Shown piece by piece: positions 56,369 through 58,930 of a stretch of DNA of 58,930 bases (position 1 is the first letter of the stretch; each line of letters starts with the position of its first letter). The notes beneath the pieces are model-generated. The model saw only the letters and a list, made by a program, of their open reading frames with translations, was not told where the DNA came from and searched no databases. The stretch is from an uncultured Reyranella sp. (GTDB taxonomy: Bacteria; Pseudomonadota; Alphaproteobacteria; Reyranellales; Reyranellaceae), in contig CALFRN010000026.1 in NCBI GenBank assembly GCA_937919085.1, positions 1 through 58,930 of the forward strand, given 5' to 3'. The translations under genes and the position numbers were made by a program.

Positions 56369-57804
56369 TGCGAACCTTCCCGCTTTTCATGTCGTTGCAG
56401 GAGCGGCGGGTACTGGTCGTCGGGGGCACCGAGGCCGCAGCGCGCAAGGTCGAGCTGCTGTTGTCCGCCGGTGCCCTTATAACGCTGATCGCCGACACGG
56501 TCGTGGGCGAGATCGCCCAGCTTATCGACGAAGGCCGTATCTCCTGGTCGGGGCGGGCTTTCGACGACGAGGATCTGGTGGGCGCGTCACTGGTCATCGT
56601 CGCCAGCGACGACGAGACTCTGCAGGCGCGCGCGTCGCAAGCGGCGCAACGACGCTGTGTTCCGGTGAACGTCGTCGATCGACCCAACCTCTCGAGTTTC
56701 ATCATGCCGGCGATCGTCGATCGTGCGCCGATCACCATCGCCATCTCGACCGGCGGCGCCGCACCGGCGCTGGCGCGGCGGCTGCGGGCGGAGATCGAGC
56801 GGTCCCTGCCGGCAGCGATCGGCCGGCTCGCGCGCTTTGCCGAAGTCTTCCGCAAGCAGGTGCGCCGTACGCTCAACCAGCCACGCACCCGTCGCCGTTT
56901 CTGGGATCGCGTGTTCGAAGGCCGCATCGGCGAACTGGCGCTGGCCGGTGACGAAATTGGTGCACGACGCGAACTGATTCGGCTGCTCGATAGCACGCGG
57001 CATGAGGCCGACCAGGCTGTCGGCCCCGCGCGGGGCATGGTGCATCTTGTTGGTGCCGGCCCTGGCGATCCCGATTTGCTGACGTTGAAAGCCCATCGCC
57101 TGCTGCAGCGTGCCGATACGGTGGTTTACGATCGCCTGGTCTCGGCTGAGGTGCTTGCCATGGCGCGACGCGACGCCGAGCGGATCTACGTGGGCAAACG
57201 TCGGGCGCTTCACTGTGTTCCCCAGGTGGAGATCAACGATCGTCTGGTGGCGTTGGCCTGTGCCGGCAAGAGTGTTGTGCGGTTGAAGGGCGGCGATCCG
57301 TTTATCTTTGGCCGTGGTGGCGAGGAAATCGAAGCCCTGACCCGGGCAGGCGTGGCCGTCGAAGTCGTACCCGGCGTGACTGCTGCCCTGGGCTGCGCGG
57401 CCAGTGCGGGAATCCCGCTTACACATCGCGATCATGCGCAAGCCTGCGTCTTCGTGACGGGCCACCTCAAGGATGGGAGCATCGATCTCGACTGGCAAAT
57501 GCTGGCGCGGACGCGCCAGACTGTCGTCATCTATATGGGCGCCGGGACCCTGCCGGTAATCGCCAGTCGGTTGGTCCAGCATGGACTACCAGCGGCAACG
57601 CCGGTGGCCCTGATCGAAAATGGTACGACCGACCGTGAGCGGCGCGTCGTTGGCACGCTCGCGACCATCGAACGACGGGCAATGCACGCGCGACTGACGG
57701 GGCCGACTTTGTGTCTGGTGGGGGAAGTGGTCGGCCTGGCCGCGGCTCAATCCGCAGAGGCCAAGTCCGGGGAATTTCACTTTGAGTCGCAAGTCGGTCT
57801 CTGA
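56365..57804 (+). CDS. cysG: Siroheme synthase (trifunctional CysG)
   Basis: 479 residues. The N-terminal part (about 1-200) is the NAD-dependent precorrin-2 dehydrogenase/ferrochelatase (VLVVGGTEAAARKVELLL, ISTGGAAPALARRLR). The C-terminal part (about 215-465) is uroporphyrinogen III methyltransferase (VHLVGAGPGDPDLLTLKA, VVRLKGGDPFIFGRGGEE, VVPGVTAALGCAASAGIPL, shown in pieces). It makes the siroheme that NirA needs, which explains its place at the end of this operon. It overlaps nasA by 4 nt. Confidence 0.95.
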   Translation: MMRTFPLFMSLQERRVLVVGGTEAAARKVELLLSAGALITLIADTVVGEIAQLIDEGRISWSGRAFDDEDLVGASLVIVASDDETLQARASQAAQRRCVPVNVVDRPNLSSFIMPAIVDRAPITIAISTGGAAPALARRLRAEIERSLPAAIGRLARFAEVFRKQVRRTLNQPRTRRRFWDRVFEGRIGELALAGDEIGARRELIRLLDSTRHEADQAVGPARGMVHLVGAGPGDPDLLTLKAHRLLQRADTVVYDRLVSAEVLAMARRDAERIYVGKRRALHCVPQVEINDRLVALACAGKSVVRLKGGDPFIFGRGGEEIEALTRAGVAVEVVPGVTAALGCAASAGIPLTHRDHAQACVFVTGHLKDGSIDLDWQMLARTRQTVVIYMGAGTLPVIASRLVQHGLPAATPVALIENGTTDRERRVVGTLATIERRAMHARLTGPTLCLVGEVVGLAAAQSAEAKSGEFHFESQVGL

Positions 57805-57845
57805 TATGTACGTCTGTGATAAAAATGCAACAACCCGGGGCGGGG

Positions 57846-58619
57846 ATGCGCTTTTTCGTGTTGAACTTGGTGGCAATGTTGGCGTTCTCTGCCACCAGTG
57901 CCGCCCAGAGCGGTCCCGCGGGATCAATCAAGCCTGAAGTCCTGCGCGGCACGGCGGCCAATGTGGCGGCGAAGAAAACGCCGGTCCGTGCGAAGTCGGC
58001 GGTCCCTTCCAAGAAAGCCATTACCCGAAAGGCTGCTGCTGCTCCGACGGTGCAGCGTGGTTCGGCGCAGGCAACGACAAATCGGAGAACGACCCCGGAG
58101 TCCCTGCGCGCCGCACGTTATGGCGGGTTCGCCCCGGCGCAGCCGCCCGGGCCGCCGCCATCGCTCGACACGACAAGTCCGCGCAGCCTCAGCCTGATCA
58201 GCTTCAACACCAAGGAGACGCTCACCGTCACCTACTGGTCGAACGGCGCCTATCACCGCAATGCTCTGGACCAGCTGAACCATTTCCTCCGTGACAGCCG
58301 CGACAACGCGCTGACGGAGATGGATCCGCTGCTGTTCGATGTCCTGTGGCATACGATACGGATCGTGGGTTACGGCGGTTCGATCGAGGTGCTGTCGGCT
58401 TACCGCTCGCCCACCACCAATGCCTGGCTGGCCAGCGTCAGCCGCGGCGTGGCGCGCGACAGCCAGCACATGAATGGCAACGCCATGGACATCCGCCTTC
58501 CCGGCGTGTCGGTGTTCAAGATCCGTCAGGCAGCACGATCGCTCCAGATGGGTGGCGTTGGCTACTACCCGCGCTCCGGCTTCGTGCACCTCGACACCGG
58601 GTCGATCCGCTACTGGTAG
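57846..58619 (+). CDS. DUF882/YcbK-family M15-like peptidase, exported
   Basis: 257 residues. A signal peptide ([22 protein letters not shown]) is followed by a Lys/Ala/Pro-rich linker and a DUF882 domain (about 115-255): [25 protein letters not shown] (zinc ligands His and Asp) and [13 protein letters not shown]. The family is an L,D-/D,D-peptidase-like group of peptidoglycan enzymes in the periplasm. ATG 57846 is chosen because the signal peptide starts there with GGGGCGGGG upstream; in-frame starts at 57816 and 57825 exist. It follows cysG by 41 nt and may be separate from the nitrate operon. Confidence 0.85.
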   Translation: MRFFVLNLVAMLAFSATSAAQSGPAGSIKPEVLRGTAANVAAKKTPVRAKSAVPSKKAITRKAAAAPTVQRGSAQATTNRRTTPESLRAARYGGFAPAQPPGPPPSLDTTSPRSLSLISFNTKETLTVTYWSNGAYHRNALDQLNHFLRDSRDNALTEMDPLLFDVLWHTIRIVGYGGSIEVLSAYRSPTTNAWLASVSRGVARDSQHMNGNAMDIRLPGVSVFKIRQAARSLQMGGVGYYPRSGFVHLDTGSIRYW

Positions 58620-58624
58620 GACCG

Positions 58625-58930
58625 ATGGCGGTCATAGAGATCGTCGAAGGCGACATCACTCAGCTCGACGTCGACGCGATCGTGAACGCGGCCAACGAAA
58701 GCCTGTTGGGTGGCGGTGGCGTTGATGGTGCCATCCATCGGGCGGCCGGTCCGGACCTGCTGGAAGAATGTCGCGGTCTCGGCGGCTGCCCCACCGGTGA
58801 AGCCCGTATCACCCGCGGCTATCGCCTCAAGGCCCGTCACGTCATCCACACAGTCGGTCCGATATGGCGTGGCGGCGCATCCGGCGAACCGGAGCTTCTG
58901 GCGAACTGCTACCGCAATTCTCTGGCGCTG
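58625..58930 (+). CDS. Macro-domain protein (O-acetyl-ADP-ribose deacetylase type), 3' end outside window
   Basis: The first 102 codons are visible from ATG 58625, 5 nt after the DUF882 stop. The macro-domain signature is clear: [41 protein letters not shown] and later VIHTVGPIW. These are the ADP-ribose-binding loops with the usual Asn and Asp. It should hydrolyse ADP-ribose derivatives. It is likely cotranscribed with the DUF882 gene. Confidence 0.88.
   Translation, partial: MAVIEIVEGDITQLDVDAIVNAANESLLGGGGVDGAIHRAAGPDLLEECRGLGGCPTGEARITRGYRLKARHVIHTVGPIWRGGASGEPELLANCYRNSLAL

Overview
GC-rich chromosomal DNA of an alphaproteobacterium. The run rpsT - rhodanese gene - dnaA - dnaN - recF - gyrB on the minus strand, with mutM and an enoyl-CoA hydratase upstream, and the abundance of GcvA-type LysR regulators, DUF1127 proteins, CaiB and LLM enzymes fit a Rhodospirillales/Hyphomicrobiales soil or freshwater organism. 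A Reyranella- or Bradyrhizobium-like genome is my guess, not shown. I saw no rRNA, tRNA, insertion sequence, prophage or CRISPR array.

Layout. 1-6180: end of a SulP transporter, an aldose-1-epimerase-like gene, a divergent selenoneine pair (senB/senA), an XRE regulator with a divergent membrane protein, a hotdog thioesterase and a GlsB-like protein. 6211-19466: replication and housekeeping block (gyrB, recF, dnaN, dnaA, rhodanese, rpsT, enoyl-CoA hydratase, mutM, YggS, TPR protein), then smr and ada. 19527-32246: two copies of a divergent DUF1127/GcvA-like-LysR module, a PCu(A)C-like protein, a lysine-2,3-aminomutase-like radical SAM enzyme, an M20 deacylase, leuC-leuD-eamA, and an LLM monooxygenase-MarR-flavoprotein operon headed by a perfect 32-bp palindrome. 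32280-41794: a membrane class III cyclase, desaturase, NYN-LOTUS protein, small P-loop ATPase, CaiB transferase, alpha/beta hydrolase, and an SDR-DUF1445-DUF2848 operon.

41887-57804: a nitrate assimilation locus on the plus strand. It runs: membrane Ser/Thr kinase with MORN repeats; nasT (ANTAR antiterminator); a 362-nt leader; nasS; nrtA; nrtB; a fused nrtCD; nirA; an Fe-S/FAD/NAD(P) reductase; nasA; cysG. The leader holds a sigma-54-type promoter, two tandem hairpins with A..G.. hexaloops (the ANTAR target), and an intrinsic terminator followed directly by nasS. This predicts two-tier control: nitrogen limitation through sigma-54/NtrC, and nitrate through NasS-NasT attenuation. The operon imports nitrate, reduces it to nitrite and ammonium, and makes the siroheme that NirA needs. 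The window ends with a DUF882 peptidase-like gene and the start of a macro-domain gene.

Most notable: the ANTAR leader lies between nasT and nasS, so the sensor but not the antiterminator is under attenuation. NasT has Ser where the receiver phospho-Asp normally sits and lies directly behind a Ser/Thr kinase gene. The two senA/senB start codons share one CATG.
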